From assembly GCA_902552805.1 (NCBI GenBank), contig CACDIC010000009.1, forward strand, positions 1-49,288: a DNA stretch of 49,288 nt, given 5' to 3'. Positions 26,665-33,676 of this stretch are shown here, in pieces. Numbering within the stretch: the stretch's first letter is position 1; each line of letters starts with the position of its first letter. The notes under the pieces were generated by a model, which saw only the letters and a program-made list of their open reading frames with translations, did no database searches and was not told where the DNA came from. The position numbers were made by a program, and so were the translations under genes. This stretch comes from an uncultured Pelagibacteraceae bacterium (GTDB lineage Bacteria > Pseudomonadota > Alphaproteobacteria > Pelagibacterales > Pelagibacteraceae).

Positions 26665-27102
26665 ATGGAAAACGCTCAAACTTCATCAAAAACAACAAAA
26701 TTAAAACTTGATTTTAAGGATAGCAAATATGCAACTGGAAGAAGGAAAACATCTATTGCAAGAGTTTGGCTTAAAAAGGGTTCAGGAAAAATTTATGTTA
26801 ATGGCAAATTATACAATGAGTATTTTGCTAGTGAGAATCACAAAATGCAAATTACAAGACCTTTTGAATTAATTAATCAAGCTACAGATTATGATGTGAG
26901 ATGTAATGTTAAAGGCGGTGGTCCAACAGGACAAGCGGGGGCAATGGTACATGGAATTTCAAAAGCTTTAGTATTATTTGATGAAAGCTTTAAATCTACT
27001 CTTAGAACTGAAAAATTAACCACGAGAGACTCCAGGGCAGTTGAAAGAAAAAAACCTGGAAGAAGAAAAGCTAGAAGAAGCTTTCAGTTTTCTAAAAGAT
27101 AA
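26665..27102 (+). CDS. rpsI: 30S ribosomal protein S9
   Basis: A 145-residue protein. After a poorly conserved N-terminal tail of about 20 residues comes YATGRRKTSIARVWLKKGSG, then the GGGPTGQAGAMVHGISKAL block and the basic C-terminus KKPGRRKARRSFQFSKR. The final SKR contacts P-site tRNA. It follows rplM by 1 bp. Confidence 0.96.
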   Translation: MENAQTSSKTTKLKLDFKDSKYATGRRKTSIARVWLKKGSGKIYVNGKLYNEYFASENHKMQITRPFELINQATDYDVRCNVKGGGPTGQAGAMVHGISKALVLFDESFKSTLRTEKLTTRDSRAVERKKPGRRKARRSFQFSKR

Positions 27103-27121
27103 TTTTTTTTTAATTTTTAAC

Positions 27122-27130
27122 TGTTATAAT
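27122..27130 (+). promoter_or_regulatory. Extended -10 element before argC
   Basis: TGTTATAAT is a perfect extended -10 (TGn plus TATAAT, hexamer 27125-27130). Only 5 bp separate it from the argC ATG at 27136, so transcription should start at or next to the start codon and give a leaderless mRNA. Confidence 0.6.
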
Positions 27131-27135
27131 AAGAA

Positions 27136-28158
27136 ATGCCTAAGCTTAATGTATTAGTCGCTGGATCAACTGGTTATATTGGTGTCCAATTGATAAAATT
27201 GTTAAACAAACATAAATATGTAAAAATAAAGTATTTATGTGGAAACACATCAGTAGGAAAAAAAATTTCTTATTACGATAAAACAATTGGATTAAAAAGA
27301 TTACCCAAAATTGTAAAATTTGATAAAAAATTTTTGAATGAAATTGATGTTGTATTTACAGCACTTCCCAATGGAGAAGCGCAAGTAATTTCAAAATATT
27401 TGAATAAACAGAACGTCTTAATTGATCTTGCTGCAGATTTTAGGCTTCAAAAAGCTTTAGATTACAAAAAATGGTATAAAAAAGATCATAAAGCAAAACA
27501 TAATATTAAGAATAGTATTTATTCTTTACCTGAAATTACAGGTAAAAAAGTTAAAGATTATAAAATTATTTCTTGTCCTGGATGTTATCCGACTTCTATT
27601 CTATTACCTTTGATACCTTTATTAAAAAAAAGATTAATAAAAAATCATAATATTATAATTGACTCAAAATCAGGATATTCTGGTGCTGGAAGAGGTGTAC
27701 ACAAAAAATATAAAGATAAAAATTTGTATGAATCTTTAAGTGCTTATGGTGTTGCATCACATAAACATAATCCTGAAATTGAAGAAATGATCAAGAGATG
27801 TGTTAAAAGAAATATTCAATTTGATTTTACTCCTCATTTATCACCTATGTTTAGAGGCATCTTAAGCACAATTTATGTTGAGCTTAATCAGACTTCTTCA
27901 GCATCAAAAATATTAAACACGCTGAAAAAATATTATAAAAAAGCAAATTTTATAAAAATATTAAATAAAAACGAATTAATAAGCACAAATGATGTAATTA
28001 GTACGAATAATTGCAATATATCTGTTTGTAAATCAAAAAATAAGAATAAGATAATTATACTTTCTGCTATTGATAATCTTATAAAAGGGGGAGCGGGTCA
28101 AGCAATACAAAATATGAATATGAAATTTAATTTCCCAAAAGATGCTGGTTTAAAATGA
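27136..28158 (+). CDS. argC: N-acetyl-gamma-glutamyl-phosphate reductase
   Basis: A 340-residue enzyme of arginine synthesis that reduces N-acetylglutamyl phosphate to the semialdehyde with NADPH. It shows the dinucleotide motif VAGSTGYIGVQL, the catalytic Cys in ISCPGCYPTSILL, and SGYSGAGRG; His in SHKHNPEI fits the family general base region. It lies 33 bp after rpsI with its own -10, and overlaps the small lipoprotein gene by 4 bp. Confidence 0.94.
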   Translation: MPKLNVLVAGSTGYIGVQLIKLLNKHKYVKIKYLCGNTSVGKKISYYDKTIGLKRLPKIVKFDKKFLNEIDVVFTALPNGEAQVISKYLNKQNVLIDLAADFRLQKALDYKKWYKKDHKAKHNIKNSIYSLPEITGKKVKDYKIISCPGCYPTSILLPLIPLLKKRLIKNHNIIIDSKSGYSGAGRGVHKKYKDKNLYESLSAYGVASHKHNPEIEEMIKRCVKRNIQFDFTPHLSPMFRGILSTIYVELNQTSSASKILNTLKKYYKKANFIKILNKNELISTNDVISTNNCNISVCKSKNKNKIIILSAIDNLIKGGAGQAIQNMNMKFNFPKDAGLK

Positions 28159-28376
28159 ATAGATTATTATCTATAGCTGTCTTCATATTTTTAAACGCAT
28201 GTTCATTTAATATTGACTCTAAATATTGGAATGAGAAAAGTGATAAAAAAAATGATAATAACAAACTTACTGAAATAATAAAAAAATCGAATGATATTAG
28301 ATTAATGACAATTGAAGAGTATGAAATTTATATAAATAATTATATCAAAAAAAGTAAATTTCCGGATATTAACTAA
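28155..28376 (+). CDS. Small predicted lipoprotein
   Basis: A 73-residue protein with a lipoprotein signal (MNRLLSIAVFIFLNACSF; lipobox Cys16). The mature part is short, charged and mostly helical, with TIEEYEIYINNYIKKSKFPDI at its end. I recognise no domain. It overlaps argC by 4 bp and shares 1 bp with the homoserine dehydrogenase start (TAATG), so it is a real member of this operon. Its role is unknown. Confidence 0.7.
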   Translation: MNRLLSIAVFIFLNACSFNIDSKYWNEKSDKKNDNNKLTEIIKKSNDIRLMTIEEYEIYINNYIKKSKFPDIN

Positions 28377-29668
28377 TGAATAAAAATATAAATATTGCAC
28401 TAGTTGGATTGGGTCAGGTCGGAATATTTTTGTACAATGAATTAAATTCAAAAAAGAAAGAAATCGAGATAAAAACTGGAAAAAGAATAAATATTGTAGC
28501 TATATCCGCTAAAAATAAAAATAAAAAAAGACGATTTAACATAGATAAAAAAATTTTTTATTCTAATCCTTTAAAAATTTTTAAAGAAAAAAAAATAGAT
28601 ATTTTATTTGAATGTATTGGTCTATCTGATGGTATTTCCAAAAAAATAGTAGAATACTCTTTGAAAAATAAAGTAAATGTAATAACTCCGAATAAAGCAT
28701 TAATTGCTAAACATGGGGATTATTTAGCGAAACTAGCTGAAATGAATAAAGTAAATCTAGAGTTCGAGGCTTCTGTTGCTGGAGGAATTCCAATTCTTCG
28801 AACTATTAAAGAAGGTTTAGCAACTAATAAGATTAAAAAAGTTTATGGAATTCTAAATGGGACAACTAATTATATCTTATCAGAGATGGAAAATAGTAAC
28901 GAAAGTTTTGAAAAAGTTTTAAAAAAAGCTCAGGTACTTGGTTACGCTGAACCAGGTAATCCTAAATTAGATCTTAATGGTTTTGATGCTTTTGCAAAAA
29001 TTAGAATTTTATCAGCGCTATCATTTAATATCAAAATATCAAAAAGTAAGTGTATAATGGAAGGAATTGAAAACATTAAACTAGAAGATATTAAAATAGC
29101 AAATCAATTAGGTTTGAGGATAAAATTACTTGGGATTTCTGAAATTATTAATAATCAATTATTCGAAACAGTACATCCATGTTTAGTAAGTAAAAACTCA
29201 TATATCGGAAATGTGAATGGTGTAATGAATGCGGTTATTACCGAAGGCAAACCAGTTGGTCAAAGTATTTTACAAGGAGAGGGGGCAGGTCCTGGACCAA
29301 CTTCATCATCCTTATTATCAGATTTACTATCAATTTTGAGAGGAAATATAAAACCCCCTTTTGGAATTTCTTATAATAAAAGAAAATCTATAAAACCCTT
29401 TAACAATCAAAATTATTCTAATTCATTATATCTGAGATTTGAAGTTAAGGATAAACAGGGCGTTTTATCTTTAATAACAAATCGATTATCTAAATTCAAG
29501 ATCTCAGTAAAAAGAATTATCCAAACTCCTGATAAGAAAAATAAGAGGGCTACAATTGTTATTATAAGTCATAAAACTACTGAAAAAAATATAAAAAATT
29601 GTCTATCGATTTTTAAAAAAAATAAAAATGTTCTCAAATTTCCAACTTTAATTAGACTTTATAATTAA
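28376..29668 (+). CDS. hom: Homoserine dehydrogenase
   Basis: A 430-residue enzyme that reduces aspartate semialdehyde to homoserine, the branch to threonine and methionine. The NAD(P) motif ALVGLGQVGIFL is at the N-terminus; catalytic residues lie in VYGILNGTTNYILSEME and AEPGNPKLDLNGFDAFAK. A C-terminal ACT domain (about 350-430, LRFEVKDKQGVLSLI) suggests threonine feedback. It supplies homoserine used via metY, which lies about 2.4 kb away on the other strand. It overlaps the AEC transporter start by 1 bp. Confidence 0.94.
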   Translation: MNKNINIALVGLGQVGIFLYNELNSKKKEIEIKTGKRINIVAISAKNKNKKRRFNIDKKIFYSNPLKIFKEKKIDILFECIGLSDGISKKIVEYSLKNKVNVITPNKALIAKHGDYLAKLAEMNKVNLEFEASVAGGIPILRTIKEGLATNKIKKVYGILNGTTNYILSEMENSNESFEKVLKKAQVLGYAEPGNPKLDLNGFDAFAKIRILSALSFNIKISKSKCIMEGIENIKLEDIKIANQLGLRIKLLGISEIINNQLFETVHPCLVSKNSYIGNVNGVMNAVITEGKPVGQSILQGEGAGPGPTSSSLLSDLLSILRGNIKPPFGISYNKRKSIKPFNNQNYSNSLYLRFEVKDKQGVLSLITNRLSKFKISVKRIIQTPDKKNKRATIVIISHKTTEKNIKNCLSIFKKNKNVLKFPTLIRLYN

Positions 29669-30570
29669 TGGATATTTATATAAAACTTTTTGAAGTTTTG
29701 TTTCCAGTATTCTTTGTTGTGGGTATTGGGTATTATCTTGGTAAAAAAAATCCTAAAATTGATACTACATTTATCACTAATTTTGCTGCAAATGTTGGCA
29801 CACCAGCAATGATTATTTATGCATTAAATCCGGTAAATATATCGTTTACTATTTTCATTAACTATTTTTGGTACTATGCAATCGCAATTGTTGGGTTTAT
29901 TATTGTTGGAATAATAATATTATTTCTTTTAAATACTAAAGATATAATAAGAGAACTTCCGCCTTTAACAATGCCTAATACTGGTAATATGGGTTTACCA
30001 ATATGTTTATTCGCGTATGGTTCTCAAGGTCTTGGTGTTTCAGCCGCTATTTCCGCCTTAATCATTTTGTGCCACTTTACATTAGGTGTTTTTTTAGCAG
30101 ATAGAAGATTTAGTTTACAAGTCATACTAAAAAGCCCACCTTTTTATGCAATCATTATTGCAGTTTTTTTACTTTATTATGATTATGAACTTCCAGGATT
30201 TATAGAAAATACTACTTTTTTATTAATGTATGCCACAATATTTTTAATTTTGATGTCATTAGGAATAGCACTAACAAGACTTAAAGTTTTTTCACTTAAC
30301 AAGGCAATATTTTCTTCTTTAGGCCGAGTGATTGTTGGACCTATTATAGGTTATTTATTGATATTATATTTTGGTCTTGAAGGGTTTGCAGCTGGTGTAT
30401 TACTGATTCAATGTTCAATGCCTAGCGCAGTTCTTAATTATCTTGTTGCATCAATTTATTCACCAAAAAAAATTGTTGATAGTGTTGCTAGTACTATTGT
30501 TGTGTCAACACTTATGTCTTTTATAACAATTCCAATTGTTGTATTCTTTGCTTTAAAATACTTTAATTAA
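29668..30570 (+). CDS. AEC-family (auxin efflux carrier type) permease
   Basis: A 300-residue, about ten-helix protein with the two-fold AEC pattern. Marks include PVFFVVGIGYYLGKKNPKID, the NTGNMGLPICLFAYG crossover and the late MPSAVLNYLVA segment. Bacterial AEC proteins export or import small carboxylates such as malate, but the substrate cannot be inferred here. It follows hom directly and lies 16 bp before the EamA gene. Confidence 0.88.
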   Translation: MDIYIKLFEVLFPVFFVVGIGYYLGKKNPKIDTTFITNFAANVGTPAMIIYALNPVNISFTIFINYFWYYAIAIVGFIIVGIIILFLLNTKDIIRELPPLTMPNTGNMGLPICLFAYGSQGLGVSAAISALIILCHFTLGVFLADRRFSLQVILKSPPFYAIIIAVFLLYYDYELPGFIENTTFLLMYATIFLILMSLGIALTRLKVFSLNKAIFSSLGRVIVGPIIGYLLILYFGLEGFAAGVLLIQCSMPSAVLNYLVASIYSPKKIVDSVASTIVVSTLMSFITIPIVVFFALKYFN

Positions 30571-30586
30571 TCTATATCCTTCTTAT

Positions 30587-31438
30587 ATGAAGGCTATTGC
30601 ATTTAATCTTTTAGCGTGGGTGATGCTTCCAATTATGGATGGTTTTGCTAAATATTTAAGTGCAGAATTACCTGTATTACAAATCACTTGGGCAAGATAT
30701 TTTTTTACTGTGGCGTTCACCTTACCAATTATGTTTTTCTTTTTTCGAGAAAATCTTGTTTGGACAGATAAACCGAAACTACAATTCATAAGAGGCTTAA
30801 TACTTTTAACAGCAAATATTTGTTTCTTTTATGCCATTTCAGTAATCTCTTTAGCAAAAGCATTAACTTTGGCATTTGTTGCACCTTTGATTGTTACAGC
30901 TTTTTCTCCAATTTTTTTAGGTGAGAGGGTTGGATTTAGAAGATGGTCAGCTGTAATTATAGGATTTATAGGATCCTTGGTTGTTATAAGACCTGGTTTT
31001 GTAGAAATTAATTTAGCAAGTATTGCTGCGCTTGGAACAGGAATAATGTATGGATTTTATTTAATTATTACTCGTAAGTTAAGTACTTCAGACAATCCTT
31101 TATTAACTCTATTGTTAACTGGTGTAGTAGGGGCTGTTATTATTTCATGTGTAATGCCTTTAGTTTGGATCAAGCCAACAATTAATCAGTGGTCGATGAT
31201 GGCCGCGATTGGTGTATTTGCCTGCGTAGGTCATTTATTTCTAATATTATCTCTAAAATACGCTGATGCTTCAAAATTAGCTCCTTTTAGTTACTTTGAG
31301 ATCATTACAAACATAATTATAGGTTATTATTTCTTTAGTGATTTCCCTGATAATTGGACTTTTCTAGGTTTGTTTATTATTGTTTTAAGTGGTATCTACA
31401 TCTCAAGAAGAGAGAACTTAGTTAAAAAAGTAAAATAA
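30587..31438 (+). CDS. EamA-family DMT transporter
   Basis: A 283-residue protein with ten predicted helices and two EamA repeats (about 5-135 and 145-275). The pattern MLPIMDGFAKYLS, ITWARYFFTVAF and the second-half LAPFSYFEIITNIIIGYYFF is typical of this group of permeases. The substrate is unknown. It ends the hom operon; after it come 461 bp without a convincing gene. Confidence 0.88.
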   Translation: MKAIAFNLLAWVMLPIMDGFAKYLSAELPVLQITWARYFFTVAFTLPIMFFFFRENLVWTDKPKLQFIRGLILLTANICFFYAISVISLAKALTLAFVAPLIVTAFSPIFLGERVGFRRWSAVIIGFIGSLVVIRPGFVEINLASIAALGTGIMYGFYLIITRKLSTSDNPLLTLLLTGVVGAVIISCVMPLVWIKPTINQWSMMAAIGVFACVGHLFLILSLKYADASKLAPFSYFEIITNIIIGYYFFSDFPDNWTFLGLFIIVLSGIYISRRENLVKKVK

Positions 31439-31899
31439 TAGGTAATATTTATTTACTAATTTCTAATGTATTACATTAAGTACTATTTATAAAATATTGT
31501 ATTTATTATATTTTATTGATAATATAAATAATATTAATTTTTGAATATTTTGGATAATTTAATGTTAAAATCACCCGAATATACTCTGCAAGAGTGTAGA
31601 TTTATAGTAAATTATTAAAAACATCAAATAACCTTTTAAAATAGGGACTTTTTCTGATTGTGTTTATGAAAATTGCAAAAAAATAGGGCAGTCCAAAAGC
31701 GTTGATATAGTTGAATAGTAGAGCGATGCACTAATTGAATATAGCATTTAAACGCCCATAGAGGGGTCTATTTTTGGTATAGGCTAATATATGGTACAAC
31801 CGAAGGGTGAATTATGTTATTTAGAAAGTAATATTACAAAATGGTAAAAAAGCATTGATTTTACTCACTTTTTTAACTTAAAAAATGTTTAAAATAGCT
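31439..31899. other. Gene-free stretch with hairpins; possible small RNA
   Basis: No coding frame longer than about 20 codons is convincing. The first 120 bp are nearly pure A/T. ACTCT-GCA-AGAGT (31583-31595) is a tight hairpin. Further on GGACT (31645-31649) pairs with AGTCC (31690-31694), GCGTT (31699-31703) with AACGC (31751-31755), and inside it ATGC (31726-31729) with GCAT (31744-31747). ATAGA-GGGG-TCTAT (31758-31771) followed by TTTT is terminator-like. A plus-strand RNA of about 130 nt is possible but unproven. Confidence 0.35.
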
Positions 31900-32175
31900 C
31901 TAAATAGCTACTTTTTCAGATCTTAGTAATTTAAGCTTTTGCTTGATTCCACCTCTACCAGAGTAACCTCCAAGAGCTCCATCAGATCTAATCACTCTAT
32001 GACAAGGTATTTTTGGGGCATATGGGTTTTTAGCACAAGCATTAGCTACAGCTCTGGCTGATTTAGGGCTTTTTATTGCAGCTGCAACTTGTTTATATGT
32101 TCTTATTTTACCTTTTGGTATAGTTTTGAGGTATTTCCAGACTTTTAATTGAAATTTAGTGCCTTTAAGATGCAT
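31900..32175 (-). CDS. Short methylated-DNA-protein cysteine methyltransferase (Ogt/MGMT-like)
   Basis: A 91-residue protein equal to the DNA-binding and active-site half of Ogt/MGMT. It has FQLKVWKYLKTIPKGKIRTY, the Arg-finger region SARAVANACAKNP, and the acceptor motif IPCHRVIRSDGALGGYSGR with the Cys intact, so it is not an alkyltransferase-like (PWHRV) protein. Full-length enzymes have an extra N-terminal domain of about 70-90 residues that is absent here. It may act on O6-alkylguanine. It is isolated between two non-coding stretches. Standalone short forms exist in other bacteria, so this need not be a truncation. Confidence 0.85.
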   Translation of the reverse strand: MHLKGTKFQLKVWKYLKTIPKGKIRTYKQVAAAIKSPKSARAVANACAKNPYAPKIPCHRVIRSDGALGGYSGRGGIKQKLKLLRSEKVAI

Positions 32176-32189
32176 TTTTATCTAAGAAA

Positions 32190-32382
32190 CCCCTGTTTCC
32201 TTGCACTTTTAAGGGTGCAAAGAACAGTTGTTTTGGCACGTCGTTGATGCGCTACCGCCATGCCTCCCGTTCTGCATGTTCAGCGATGCTTTGCAGAACT
32301 TTCTGCCCCTTGGATTTGTACCTCTCGGCTTTTGCCCAATTGGCCAGTTAAGGGTTGCCCCTTAATTCATTTAAACCTTAAC
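32190..32382. ncRNA. GC-rich structured intergenic block, RNA candidate of unknown class
   Basis: Bases 32231-32345 are about 54% GC in surroundings of about 30%. Perfect inverted repeats are dense: nested CTGTT (32194-32198)/AACAG (32223-32227) and TTGCAC (32201-32206)/GTGCAA (32215-32220); GGCA (32235)/TGCC (32261); GTTCTGCA (32269-32276)/TGCAGAAC (32292-32299); TTAAGGG-TTGC-CCCTTAA (about 32349-32366); and GTTAAGG/CCTTAAC (32376-32382). No frame is open across it. In a genome this AT-rich, such blocks are usually structured RNA. Strand is unclear. I could not match it to tRNA, tmRNA, RNase P, SRP RNA or a known riboswitch. Confidence 0.5.
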
Positions 32383-32460
32383 AGATATGATTTTAAAGCT
32401 GTATCACCTTTTAATTGATTCTGAAAATTTACAGAAATTCCTGTGAATATTGGGGATAAA

Positions 32461-32637
32461 TTAAGCTTTGAAAACTAAGATAAAATAGCTGATTAAAAAT
32501 AAGATTGCCAAGATAGATAAAAAAATAGTTTCAATACTTTTGCCATGATTTTTATACTGAATTGAACTTAAAATAATAAATCCTACAGAGGTAATTAAAA
32601 ACCATACAGCAGGAATTTCTCCATCTATTGAACCCAT
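32461..32637 (-). CDS. Small membrane protein, 58 residues
   Basis: An uninterrupted frame from ATG (32637-32635) to TAA (32463-32461). The product has an acidic start (MGSIDGE), a hydrophobic helix (about 9-26, AVWFLITSVGFIILSSI), a polar turn (QYKNHGKS) and a second hydrophobic helix (about 36-56, TIFLSILAILFLISYFILV). Two evenly sized helices with a charged loop make a chance frame less likely. Function unknown. It is divergent to the integrase gene and shares its upstream region. Confidence 0.55.
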   Translation of the reverse strand: MGSIDGEIPAVWFLITSVGFIILSSIQYKNHGKSIETIFLSILAILFLISYFILVFKA

Positions 32638-32655
32638 AATTTTATATTTAAACTA

Positions 32656-32684
32656 TTGACATTAAAAATCACTTGATATATTAC
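32656..32684 (+). promoter_or_regulatory. Integrase gene promoter
   Basis: A consensus TTGACA (32656-32661) is followed, after 17 bp, by TATTAC (32679-32684); TATATT two bases earlier is an alternative -10 with a 15 bp spacer. The recombinase ATG is at 32718. Confidence 0.6.
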
Positions 32685-32687
32685 TAG

Positions 32688-32706
32688 TGATAATTAATTG
32701 TTATCA
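32688..32706. promoter_or_regulatory. Inverted repeat TGATAA-N7-TTATCA, possible operator
   Basis: A perfect 6 bp palindromic pair with 7 bp between the arms lies between the -10 element and the start codon of the integrase gene. A dimeric repressor or the recombinase itself could bind it. No regulator gene is adjacent. Confidence 0.35.
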
Positions 32707-32717
32707 ATAGCAATTGT

Positions 32718-33671
32718 ATGAATGAACTGACAACAGACCTAAAATCGCTTCATGAGGCAACTTTAAATAACCTCAAAAGTTCAAAAGCAAATAATACTTT
32801 AAGAGCATATAAGTCAGACTTTAAAGATTTCAGAGCTTTTTGTGCTAAGCATAGTTTGAATTCTTTGCCATCAGAGCCAAAAATAGTTTCTTTATACCTT
32901 ACACACCTTTCTAAAAATTCTAAAATAAGCACTTTAAGAAGACGTTTAGTGTCAATTAGCATGGTTCATAAACTAAAAGGGCACTATCTAGACACCAAAC
33001 ATCCAATCATTGTCGAAAACTTAATGGGAATAAAAAGGGTAAAAGGAAGCATTCAAAAAGGTAAAAAACCTATATTAATCAGTCATTTAAAATCTATAAT
33101 TAATGTAATAGATAAACAAAAAATTGAGGATATTAAGAAATTTAGAGACAAGTCAATAATCTTAATTGGTTTTGGAGGTGGATTTAGACGAACTGAGCTT
33201 ATTTCAATTGATCATGAAGATTTAGAATTTGTGCCTGAGGGTCTTAAAATCAGCATTAGAAGATCAAAAACCGATCAATTTGGTGAAGGAATGATCAAAG
33301 GACTACCCTACTTTACCAATGAAAATTATTGCCCTGTAGTAAATCTTAAAAAATGGCTAGAAATTTCTAAAATTAAATCTGGACCTATTTTTAGAAGATT
33401 TTCTAAAGGTTTATCTTTAACAGAAAAAAGATTAACCGACCAATCTGTGGTTTTATTAATGAAAGAATATCTAAATTTAGCTGGTATTGAGAATAAAAAT
33501 TTTGCAGGTCATAGTTTAAGATCAGGTTTTGCAACTGTGGCTGCAGAGTCTGGAGCTGATGAACGTAGTATTATGGAAATGACTGGTCACAAAACGACAC
33601 AAATGGTTAGAAGATATATTAGAGAAGCAAACATCTTCAAAAACAATGCATTAAATAAGATTAAAATTTAA
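32718..33671 (+). CDS. Tyrosine recombinase / integrase
   Basis: A 317-residue recombinase. The N-terminal SAM-like core-binding domain (about 5-100) has NTLRAYKSDFKDFRAFCAKH. The catalytic domain shows Arg in GGGFRRTELISI, HxxR in GHSLRSGFATVAAE, the second His in MTGHKTTQM and the nucleophile Tyr in VRRYIRE, so all key residues are present. It is not XerC/XerD by its loops, and lacks an obvious integron-integrase insert. It sits in the accessory region, has a strong promoter and faces the glycosyltransferase gene with 5 bp between stops. Confidence 0.92.
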   Translation: MNELTTDLKSLHEATLNNLKSSKANNTLRAYKSDFKDFRAFCAKHSLNSLPSEPKIVSLYLTHLSKNSKISTLRRRLVSISMVHKLKGHYLDTKHPIIVENLMGIKRVKGSIQKGKKPILISHLKSIINVIDKQKIEDIKKFRDKSIILIGFGGGFRRTELISIDHEDLEFVPEGLKISIRRSKTDQFGEGMIKGLPYFTNENYCPVVNLKKWLEISKIKSGPIFRRFSKGLSLTEKRLTDQSVVLLMKEYLNLAGIENKNFAGHSLRSGFATVAAESGADERSIMEMTGHKTTQMVRRYIREANIFKNNALNKIKI

Positions 33672-33676
33672 GATCT

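Noticed and set aside
31563-31619. An 18-codon frame (MLKSPEYTLQECRFIVNY)
   Set aside because: Too short to support; it overlaps a hairpin, and I see no ribosome binding site or conservation evidence.
31641-31650. TAGGGAC as a copy of the tRNA-Glu 3' end (att site)
   Set aside because: Only seven bases match, which is expected by chance; the T-arm part is absent.
32190-32382. GC-rich block as an integron attC site or a tRNA remnant
   Set aside because: No GTTRRRY/RYYYAAC pair with correct spacing, no T-loop GGTTCGAATCC, and the nearby recombinase is not of the integron type as far as I can tell.
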